64,000 bases of DNA from contig NZ_CP103300.1 of NCBI RefSeq assembly GCF_025562755.1, positions 124,001 to 188,000 on the forward strand, read 5' to 3'. Each line of letters opens with the position of its first letter. The stretch's first letter is position 1. The DNA is from Endozoicomonas euniceicola. GTDB taxonomy: Bacteria; Pseudomonadota; Gammaproteobacteria; Pseudomonadales; Endozoicomonadaceae. This document shows positions 45,601-57,600 of the stretch, one piece after another. The position numbers were made by a program, and so were the translations under genes. Under the pieces are notes generated by a model. The model did not search any database. It had not been told where the DNA came from and worked only from the letters and a program-made list of their open reading frames with translations.

Positions 45601-48600
45601 AGATTCATTTACCAGGGCAAAAGCCCTGGCAAATGAGGTCGGCGATTATGCAAGGGCCTTTCTGCTTAAGCAAACGCCATCTTCCGGCTTCGTCTTGCTG
45701 TCTGCAGATGGCAAGGTTAGCTTTGCCCTTGAGGCTGGGGACTTTAATGGACTAACGATTGTCTGCAATGCATCAACTCTTACGACTGAAAACCTGACCG
45801 CAATCACATCAACCCTGGCTAAAGGTGGAAAAATAAAGCGACTCACTTTAGCTGGTATGGACATCAATGTGCTGCAGCACGGCAGTGATGCCCTGGAAGC
45901 CATAAAATCCTTTATTACCACCAGCAGCCCCTTTCAGGTTGGTATGCTGATCGTACAACCTGATAACAGTGAACCAGAATCAATTAAGCAGTTGGCCAGG
46001 GACATAGAAATTCCAAAAAAAGAGCGCAGATTAGCCATTAACATTGCGGTACGGTCTACAAATGATCAGGAGTCAGAGTATCGTACTCATCTAGATAGAT
46101 CAAAACTGAAAGTGCATGCCAGAGAAATTTTTTCATATCAATCATTTTCAAATGAAGCTCTCATACCCAGAAACATCAATATTGTCAAACTGGGTCCTTT
46201 GAATGTTGTCGACTTTGTGTTCCTCCACATCTGGAAAGTTACCCAATTCGTGATATCAGAAAATAATAAACAGCCCCTTCCAGTCACTCTATACATTGAC
46301 TCGGCAATCGTTTACCTTACGCTTCTCGATAAACACATTATGGAGTCCTGCAAAGACCAGTTAATTCAAACCATCGGCACAATTGATAAGAAACAGCTTA
46401 AAGAAATAGCCTTCGACAAACGAAAAAAGATAATCTCCCGTGTTTTTCAAAGTAACGGTTCACTGGATATTGTAAAGTTGAGACAACTGGTACTGGATGA
46501 AGCCGGTGAAAAAAAATTAATAGCAATAGAAAAACAACATCAGAAATACCTGAGTATCATTAAGGAATCAGGTATCAATGTTGTAGATATTGCTGACCCG
46601 AAAAGCAATCCGTCAACTCAGGCTAGCCGGGAAAAAGGCTATAACCTTTACTCATGGCTGGCCTATTATTTTGGCAACAGAGAAATGGCTGAGAGGGTTA
46701 TTCGTTCATATATTGTTATCAATCAAGGGGGCTTGACTATTCAAGCGGGAGTGCTGCCCGAATTGAATGGTAAAAGATTACATCATCATATATTAGACTC
46801 TCTGAGTATACCTTATGAAAATCGCTCAACAGCTGCTTCCCTGGTCAGATTGTTTGCCAGCATTCTTGAACACAGTCGTATTATTCCACCTTTAAACGAT
46901 GATGATAGAGATGCCCTTGATTTCTACCAAACACCCAACACCAAAAATGATTCCGAGCTGGAGGAAAAATTTTTCAAGAAATCAACCACCTCAGCTGTCA
47001 GAGAAAAGCAAGCGGATATAATTCAGGAACTGTTTAAGGGATTATATTTGAACACTATGGAAAAAGCGTTACAACAAGGCAGGTACGGAAACTTAGACAT
47101 ACCAATTCACCCCCTGGAAGGTGCTCTTACCACCAGAAGAATTGATTACAACATAAAAAATTCAGGCGTAATCATTTCTATTCCAAAGACAGGAATAGAA
47201 AATTCAGTCACCTCCAGACAGTTGGCTTTCCTGGAAACATTATTTGATGAAACAGAAAATGATACGCAGCTGATCGAACGTCTGAATGCAAAATCCCAAA
47301 GCCAGGAGACTGAAAAAAATTATATTGACCTGACATCTCAGACCTGTCTTAAAAACATCATTCAGAGTGGCCCTTACGGATCGCCTGTTAACCAAATAGA
47401 CTTCCTTGGTAAACTATTATCACGATCTTCCTATAAAAACGAAGGCAGCCGTACCAGAGGCTTAGTCTACTCGTTAAGTCATCATACATTTCTGTATTAT
47501 GACCACGATAATCAGTTACCTGAGTCACTTGCCCATTCCGCAGACCAAACAGCAAAAAACAAAATCATTTTTCTGTTTGACCAAAACCCTGACGCTGTTG
47601 CAACAGCCTGGGAAGATTTCCAGAGCTATCCCAGCGGGGTCAGTGTTCATACCCCTGTTTATCTTAAGAAACTCAACAATGACGGATTGCAAACCATCTA
47701 TGGTTACCATCTCCACAGTGGAATACCCTTTATACCAGATACGGAAACTGAGCTTGAAGTACTCGTCGATTATTCCAGTATCCGGGATAATATTGACGTA
47801 CTAAAAGAATCCATAATTAACTTCACCAGAAGCATAATCGGTAACACGGATGATGAGGATGTAAACCATTCAACCAGACCGATAATAAAAAGCCTGAATT
47901 TACAAATAAAACATCATCAAGAAAATGATTACGATAATATTTTAGATTCCCAATTATCAAAATTAAAAAGTCTTGAACAAACTTCAGGTAATACCATAAG
48001 CTTTCAAACAGTCAACGCCGTTATGGTACAACACTATAATAACGATATTACCAAGCCCGTTGTTAGCACACCTTCAAAATCCACCAGCTCAACCCATAAA
48101 AAAAACCAGTTGGGAATGACCAGCCAAACTGCGTCAACCCATGATGAGCGATTCCTGAAAACCAGCGTCAACACAAATGGAAATGTTGATATTGAAATAC
48201 CTGCTAGTGCTCATGGCCTTAGTGAGCTCATGCTATTCAAATTTAATAGCCTGAACATCAACAGCATTACTGTTCGTAGTAGCAACGATACAACACTGAA
48301 CAGTTTTAAATCTGCCTTTTTAGCGGCTATTACCATATATAATCATTCTGAGCTAATGGAATTGTTCAGAACAAGCTTTAACGATGAAGAACTTTCATCT
48401 GTAAAGATACTCAACGAAAAAATCTATTCTTCTGGAGTCTATTCATTTTATTCTTTCTTTTCCACGAGTAAAGGACAAGAAGTAGCAAACAGCATTCACT
48501 ATACAAACAGTAATGATCAGAGCCTCACCCCCAGAGATCATAATGAAAAGCCCCGCCTTCTGCCAGAGGGTCGTCAGGCTTTCAAAAAAAATCTGAGGTT

Positions 48601-51600
48601 TACCATTAATCCGGATGGAAGCCTCAATCTCAAGGTAGTTGCTGACGTTTATGGCCTGAAAGATTTAATGTTATTTAAACTGTACGATTCTGGCGTACAT
48701 TCCATTGAAGCCTATTCTGACAACCTCCAGGGCTGGAGGGGTTTTAAATTTGCACTTGAGACTGCCATAGAAACAACAAAAACCTCTGATTTTTTCGACC
48801 CCTTAAGGCACTCATTCGATCGAAAAGAACTAGAGCCGCTTTTATCTTCCCGTCAATTTTACTACAGTAAAAAATATTTACAAACCACCAGCAACTTCAG
48901 AACATTTTTCACATCGGAAAAAGGTAGCACCCTCCTCAGGAAGCTGACTCAAATACAGGATGCAGGCCGGGGTCAGACACCCGAAAGCTTTCTGGAACAG
49001 CGTCCACATTTATCCCAGTCAGACCTTTCGGGTCGGGGAGGCAACCTTAAGTTTTCTATCAATACCGATGGCAGCACGAACATCGCATTACCTGCCAGCG
49101 CTCCAGCACTGAAGGATCTGATCAATGCAAAACTAAACACTATGCGCATAGGGCAAATAACGATACAGGACGACAGTGATGCCCGACGACTGGCGTTTAA
49201 ATACGCTTTTGTTATTGCCCTGGAAGCAGAGACCCGCAGCCAGCTAACGACACCTCTGAGTTATGTTTTTGATGATAAAGAGCTGAATCCTTTCCATAAG
49301 ATGCCAATCAAAAATTACAAGAGAGATAGCGAACAATTCCGGTCTTTCTTTGACTCCCCTCAAGGACTGAAAATCAGTGCAGCTCTCATTTCCTCCTTAC
49401 CCGGCGAACCAACGTCAACCCCTACAGTCCCCCATAGCCAACTGCCTGTCCCGACCTCTGATGAACAACGTCCGTTGATTGCTTTAACAACAGAGGAATT
49501 TGTCACTTTTGACTCTGCTCATGCAAACAGCCCAGACCCGGCTGACAGTCAAACTGCAGATCAACCCCTCTCCCTGACACAGGGCGACACCGAAACCAGC
49601 GATACTGAAACCAGCGACACCGAAACCAGAGACACCGAAACCAGCGACACCGAAACCAGCGACACCGAAACCAGCGATACCGAAACCAGCGATACCGAAA
49701 CCAGCGATACCGAAACCAGCGATACCGAAACCAGCGACACCGAAACCAGCGATACCGAAACCAGCGATACCGATAAAGCCCCCCCAAGAAAGAAAGCCCG
49801 CTTAAGCACTCATACCCTCAATAATCTGGCAGGCAGTCAAACCTCTGGCACTCAGAACAGAGCCCCTCAACCTTCTCCTATCATGGACTGGTCGAACCCC
49901 CAGGCACTTTCCATACCCGGTTCCAGCCAGCCAGCATTCCTGCACACGACCCCGGAGCAAAGGGGAGGCCGCAACCAGAATGTTCAGCCCTGGCATAACC
50001 CGGGACAGTCTGAAACACTTCGTCCACCGACAAACCTGCTCAATACACCTGACAGTATCAACAATGCCGTGCGTGAGCTGAAGATAAAAATCTCCCAACT
50101 CCAGACAAGTGCTGAAGACCAATCGAACACAGGTAGACCTGAAATTGATGGTCACTCGCCCGAGCCCCTCAACAGCACACTTATCCATTTGCATAACCTC
50201 ATCGACAAAGAAGGTAAAAACATCTGGCTGATGCTGGGTAGCGAGAAACAGATCTTGAAGGATACTGTTGCCGCAATCGCATCCCAGGCTACCGATGTCA
50301 CCTTCCAGGCCAGGGCTACCTTACTGGGATACAAAATCGATAACCTGAACAACCTTGAAAACCAGTATCATCAGCAGCAGGAGGTGCTGACCAGAGAAGT
50401 ACTCGGTATTTCCGGGGCGAGCTGCTCTTCTTCCGGACGATCAAGGCGCGATACGGGCTGCATAAAACCTGATCCGGTAGTTTTGAAGAGAAAAATCAAT
50501 CGTTTCGTCAACTGGTTGCTGCGCCGCTCCGACAATCCCAGAACTATTATCACTCTCCCGGGCACGAATTATCCCGGCCTGGACATCGGTGCCGTCCCCA
50601 CCCGGCCTGACTCTCTTCTTGCCAGGATTCAGGCCCGGCTGAAAGCCATAAGAAACCAGAAAGCCGATAGTCAACTCAGCAACAAACCAGTGCGCGGCTT
50701 CCATACCACCATCGCCCTTGACGAGGACAGCTGGCTGGCCGCGCAGCAACAGAACAGGCATCGCCCGGGGACAGAAACCCTGCTCTACAAACCCGCCCGG
50801 GGTATACTGCTGTCGCCGTATGGTGGAACGGTTACCCGCATTCCCGGAGGCGCTTATAACAGCCTGTCGTTTGTGGGTAAACTCGGTGAGGCCAGCTCAA
50901 CAGAACCATCGGCAGTGAACCGCCTGAATAGCTTTGTCAGCCAGTTCTGCCATCAGGAATCCATCGGTTCAGTGTTGCTGCAAAACACAGACGGCGACCA
51001 TGACGCCTTTAAAGCCTTCATCAAGACCTTCACCAAACGCCCCGAGGGCAGCTTCAGCCGCATTGGCAGTTTCAGGTTTAAATCCGCCAATGAAAAAAAT
51101 GCCCCTGAGTTCATCCTCCGGGCTCACGAAAGCACTGTGCTGAGATTGACCTCCCCCCGTCCCGAAGGCACGACACACCCTCGCCTTGATCCGGTGGCCT
51201 ACCATCGGCTGGAGCAAGTGATTCGACTCAATGGCCTGAAAAACAAGGTCACTCCTCCCGACCTGCCGCTTGTGCGACAAACCGGTCAGCTAATAACTCC
51301 CAATCCAGCCAGTCAGCTGGCTGAAAAGCGGATAAAAGCAGAGGCTCTGGCTCTGGCTTTTACTGATGTAATGTCGTCTATCTACGCAGACCATAACCTC
51401 AGCGACGATTACATCCCGATACTGGATACCCTGAAAAAAACGGATCAGGGCTGGAGTATGGACTTTGTTCATCCGACGACCAGGGATGTTCAGCCGACCT
51501 CCTTTACATCCGACGTTCCCTTTGCTGTGAAAAAAAGCTTTGGCCAGACCAAAGCCAGCAAGGCCATGGGATCCTTCTCACGGAATATCAAAAAGCTGGT

Positions 51601-54600
51601 TCGACCAAACAGCAGCACACAAAAAGGGCTTGCCCTGGTCTCTGTGGCGGATACTGCCCAAATGGTAGCCGCATGGGCTAGGGCTGAAACCATTCTGGAC
51701 ACCATCGACAAACTGCCCTGGATGAGCGACTCCGTCCACAGGTCGTTGCAGGCCCAGGCGTTTATCAACCTGGGATTAGGCGCTATCGAAGCCATTGAGC
51801 TGGTTCAGGACCTGGCAGAGTTGAGCAAAACCAAAACCCTCAAGCCACTGGCAAAACCGGGGAGTAACCTGCAACTGTCAACGGCAGGCAGGCTTTCTGC
51901 CCTGAAAGGTGCTACAACCGGCGCCAGGACGACCATAAAAGCAACAAAATCCCTGAAAATGATCAAAGGGCTTAAAACAGCCGGTAAGCTGCTTGATCCT
52001 GCGCTATCGCTGGCCAGCGCCAGCCTGACCACATACGTCTGGTCAGAAATTGATGACCCGGAAATTAAAGACCTCTACCAAAAAATGGTGATTGTGGAGT
52101 GGACCGGATTTGCGGTTTCCTTTGTCTCTTACGCCGGCCCTGTTGGCTGGGTGATTGCCGCTGCTTACAGTATCTTTTCAATGTTCTTTGGCTCTTACCT
52201 TGAAGATGAAATGCAGAAGATCATTGACCAGCGTACTCGGGAAGCTATTGCCGAAGTTAACAAGTTTTTCAAATTTATTTACGACCAGATGGATCCGAAG
52301 TATTTTCTCAAAAGTCCAAGAACCTGTGACAAATTTGCATACAGCTTCAGTCCTTCTGGCTGCATTGAACACGGTCCGGCTAAACTCATTAACCTGGTCA
52401 AGGCTTTTATAAAAGACACTGGCTTGCGACTTGGTTTTCAAGAAGTTGACCTGATAAGCAAGACGCTTAAGATGACCCGATTCATGGTGGACACCTATGA
52501 CTTCGAAGCATTTATCTCAAGCGATGGCGGACTTTACTCGAATGATGAAACCTCATCCAGCTTCACCAAGCGTGAAAAAGCGGATCTGATTTCAGCTTAC
52601 CTTAAATCCGCCTGTAAAGCGGGCGGGCGGCTGGAGAACTATGGCTGTCAGGATGGCTCTTTCAATGTGGACGCCTTCTTAAAGGACGCGTCAACCATTG
52701 TTATGCCTGTCATGCCTGATCAACAAATTGACTTGAGTTATATAGACAGCTCGGTCACCGGGTCAGACTCTCTGGAAGTCAAAAAGCTGTTTCAGGAGGC
52801 CGGGGAAACCAATTCAAAAATGAGCTTTAATCCCAGGGCTTCAGTGGATTACTATAAAAGAGCGGGTAGCCCCGCGGGGGGGTCAACCAGCAAGCTTGAA
52901 ACAAAAACCTATCAAAAAGTTCTGGTGGGTATCGATAATCACAAATACCTGAAAACCAACACGACCATTCGCCTGGATAATAAAAGCTACCGACTTGCTT
53001 TTCCTTATTCCAGGGATTTGACCGGAAAAGTGGACTACCACGTTTCGGTACCCGCTAGCAGCAAGGCCATTCAAACTCTCACCTTCTTCCCTGCGCCAAC
53101 CCGGGAAAGCCCCGGAAAGAATTCACGCAATCCTGTGCTCGCAACGATATCGAAGTTATTGAGGCGCCTTTCTAACTCAGGAAAGACAAAAGAAGAGGCC
53201 CCGACAACCGTCAGACACCTATGGGTCAATAATCCCCAAAACACCACAGTCCAATGGTTTATCCGTTCTCCAGACCGCCAGAATGCCTACCGCTGCTCAG
53301 AGAAGCAAAATGGAAAAAGTACTAACTGCAAGGTTCATTTTGACCCGGCCGCAGGCCAGCTCACCATAGAGTTGACCGGGAACATTCCCCCGACAAAGGC
53401 GGGTAAAAAATCCACCCGGCTTACCAGCAAAATTGTATTTACCGGATACTGGCCAGGCTCTGACGTGGATCAGCAATATCGAATCAACATTGTTGATGAC
53501 CGGGCACTACTGGTCATCAGTCCCTATTTTGCCCCGTCCACCATCCAGCGTGATATCGCTGAATTAAAACCGCTCCTGACCAGTAAAGAGAACTGGCAAC
53601 AGGGAATAGGCAAGCTTGGCGAAAAGATTTTAAGTTCCAGCCTTGTTAAACCATTCCTGCGACCTGAGGGTCGTCGCCAGCGATTCGACATCAATACACT
53701 GTTCGCAAAAGTATCAGAAAAGGTGGATGATTACTTGAAATCCACCTATATCAAAGTGCAACTGCTGTACTCCAGTCATCCCATAGCAAACTCTGCTGCA
53801 CGCATTAAAGACTTCGAGCAGGTGCTCAGGCGTTTCAGCCCCAGCAAACGTTTTCTGCCTGTGAAACTGCGAGACTGCCCGGATCATACATATAGCCCCT
53901 ACAGCACTTACTGGCATATTACGGACTTATCCAAAAGCGAGTTTAACTGCTACTTCCCAGATACCCATGCGGCACCAATCCCCAGGCTACATGAATCCTA
54001 CTTCCGACATAGACGCCTGTTTAAACGAACTTCCCTGTGGTTCGACACGAAGCATAAGACAGAAATTTTTCTGATTCTGCCGGAATCGGTTGCCGCCGGG
54101 CAGGTCATTCCTGTTGGCGGCAACCCGGAAAGCAATTATTTTTTCTACGCCCCAAAAACCAGGCGTATGTACTCAGGGCAAGTCATCAATAAGCTGTTCA
54201 AAACAACCTACATTCAGAATTATGGCCTTCATTCTCTTTTCCAGAACTCCAATGGGTTTAACTACCCGGTTCAATCGTTTACCCCCATCGACAAGCCGGA
54301 AACCACAGAAGATGGCATCAACAGTTATCTGGTGACAACGGAACAGGGAGTGGCCTTCACCCTTTCAGCCAACCCACCGGGCAATGTCCGGTCCAATGCC
54401 ATATACATCAGTACCTCTCCCGGGTCACTGGATGAAGCCTTCGGTCAATTACATCAACACAGAGGCATGCTGCCCCTTTACATCAGCGACACCAAAGGCA
54501 TTGATGACATCACCGCCAGTGGCTTTTACGACCCGAAAAATAAAGTAGCCATGTCCTACCTAAGCAGTCTCTTTGATTTCCCCGGTGCCCGGGAGCTGCA

Positions 54601-57600
54601 AACCCATTGCCAGGACAGTAAGGGAACAAGCGGAAACTGGGGGGCCAGGTTCAATGCCACAGACGGACTCCTGCACCTGCCACGGGATATTCCATCCAAC
54701 CCGTGTATCAGCCAGACTGATGGCCGCCACTACCTGAGGCTCAATCCTGCGGTCATGGATACACTGCACCGTGAACACATACCGCTGCACCGTTTCCGAC
54801 AGAGAGAGGATGTGATTTACGTCATGCTCAGCGAGCAGTCCAAAGACCTGTACTACGCCAGAATTCATCAGCCAGAGGCGGCCACAGAATGGGTCAAACT
54901 TCATGACGCTGCGGAGTTCACCATTATCGCGCTGGATAAGAACCATAAAAACCGCCTGAGTCGCCAGCAGGATGGCCGGTTTACTCATATCTGGTCAAAG
55001 CCGGGTGGAATACTCACCAGTACCGACAGCGGCATGATGATAGAGATTCCTGACGAAAGCCTGGTTCGCTCTTCAAGCCTGGCCAGCTATCCCTCGTCGG
55101 AGGCTTATCAATTTGACGGCTGGGAGTTGCCTGAGAGCGGAAGAACGATCCCGCTTTCAGCTTCCCGACCGATCCATTACCACCAACTACCGAGGGTTAA
55201 TGGTGCCTACCTGAGAGGGCTGGATCTTGGGCTTATTGCTCAGAAAGTTTATCGGCAGTCCTTTAACAACAGCAGTACAACACCTTCTCCCCGGACCAGT
55301 GGCTCGACAACGGCAAGCCCCCTCCCCCCCTCGGGTGATTGGAGTGACGCACAGGCAAAAACATTCATCGACAACCTCAAGGTTGAACTGACGGCTTTAT
55401 TCCGCCAGTTCGAACAGTTCGGTTTTGTGGCCCCGGACCTGATCGGGCTGCCCCTGGTGACTGAATTGCAGGAAAGCCAGCTGAACTTCCTGAAACAACA
55501 GGAGTTATGGTTTGACGCCAGGGACAACACCTTGCTGACCCTGCCTGCAAATAGCGCTGTAACGTTCAGCGGAAAAGTGGCTGACGGCCTGCTGGCCACC
55601 ATCAAAACGTCCGGGGGAAAACAGCCGGGGCTGTTCCGGTTCCTGCCGACCGGGGCCGGGAATGACCACCCCTATTGTGGCAGCAACACCTTCTTCGCCA
55701 ACACCTTGCCGCCAGCATTTATGGACAAAATTTCCCCAGCCTGCCGTCAGCTGAAAGAGGCTCCTGAGGGCGACTACCAGTGGAATGCGATGGACAACTT
55801 CTGGCTGGGCAACCACCGGGGATTTCTGTTTGAGATCTCTGAAAATCACCGGTTATTAATCGGCTACGACCTGAACAGCCAGTCATTCGACCAGACAGAA
55901 CCCATCAGTTACCGCTATCCGGATATGCAGGGAACCCATTTCAGTCATCGCCAAAAACACCTGGTCGAACTGATGAAAGACGTCCTTGGGAACCAGCTGC
56001 CGAACACGACATTAGCCAGCTTCCCCCAGAATAAACTGCTGCGCCTTAAACTTGCCGACAATATGCCTGGTCAGTACACCCATACTGCCTGGTATGACTC
56101 AGGGCAAGAAAGGGCATTCATCGGTCCGGCCAGTGCTGACACCGATGCCCTGACCCTGATTGGCAGCCGGGATTCAGGCTCCAACCACACAACAGCCTGG
56201 TGCTACAACCAGGACACCCGCCAGCTATACCAGACAGCCCACTCAGGACCTTTTGAAATCGGGGAGTTCGACGAACTGTCCTTTATCGATAATGGTAAAG
56301 AACTATTGATGATCGGCACCAATGGAGACGATAACCTCATTCCGTCAAAGTTCTACATGGATACCATTTATACCGATGACGGAAGCCATGGAGTCAGGCT
56401 GCGCACTGATTTCAAGGCCAGCAACGACTTCAGCATCCTCCTGGATGGCAAGCAGGGAGCCGATCAGTTCACTGTGCTGCCCAGTGATCTGCGTTATTTC
56501 AGTCAAACCGTCATTATCCTCAACAGGGATACCGGCACCGACAAGGCCGATTCCTACAACCGAATCCAAATCCGGGCACCTTCCCATCAATTCAGAGCCC
56601 GGCGCAAGGGGTATGACCTGATATTGAAGGATCGCTTTGATCCTGACTCAGGTGACATTGTCATCGCCCAGGCCTGGTCCGACCTCGACGGGCTCTCACC
56701 CGCTCCCACCCAACTGATTTTCAGTGAAACCAGTTTCATGTCGCCTGATGACCGACGTCTCTGGCTTAGCGGGCTGAAGGATGACATTACCAAAAACCGG
56801 GAGGTACTGCTCCCGTTCGTCGTGGATAACCAAACGCTGGAGAACACCCATTACACCTTCTCGCCAACACCAGAAACCCCATTATTGATCGATCTTGCCG
56901 ATGGTTTCAGGGCCACCCCCACCCGTTCAGGCAATCAGCTGGTCATCCACTTCAGCAAACGAGAGAATCATGGCGGTTATAATCACGCCAGGCTGTCTAT
57001 CACTCTCAAGCAAAGCCAGTTTGCCAGTGGTGATGTACTGATTCGCCAGGCTGCAGCCCATTCACCCGCAAACCGGGTGTATCGCCCCCTTCAGTTCGAT
57101 GACAGCAGCGACTGTCATTTATGTACCCATGACTTGCGGCTGAAGCGGGGGCTGGCCGCCAGCCCCCGGATCGGTGAGCTCCGTTTTCGCTGCAACAAGC
57201 CATACCCATTGCCGGAAGGTGAAAAGTACATCAAATGCGCGGGTGAACAGGCGACAAATGCCGGCTTCCCTCTGATCACCCAGAAACAGCTGGCGGATCC
57301 AGCCTTTAGCATTAAACCTGAAACCCGCTTTCCCCACGTTCTGCGGAACTTGCCGGAGGGTAAGAAAAGAGTACCGGTATACGTGGTGCTTTACGGCATT
57401 AATGAGCCAGCACAGCTGCGCTTCATCTTTCGTAGCAATGAAGGCAATGGCCGTTGGGAAGCCTGGCTGGGCCAGGTTCTGATTCGCAGCGGAGCACTCT
57501 CCAACCTGCAGTCTGCTATTAATGTCATGCTGATCAATGATGATAATAAAAAGCAGCAACATCGTCATTATCGGGTCATACAGGGCTCAGTCATCGACGC

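Noticed and set aside
46130..48140. A third C80 protease in cassette C of toxin 1
   Set aside because: I looked for a GH[GN] and a downstream S/V-C-D pair after the third GT-like domain and found no convincing set.
49586..49774. CRISPR-like array
   Set aside because: The units are contiguous 15-bp copies without spacers and are in frame within a coding sequence.
49503..49809. Two minus-strand frames made of short repeats over the 15-bp array
   Set aside because: They are mirror translations of the DTETS minisatellite in the giant gene.
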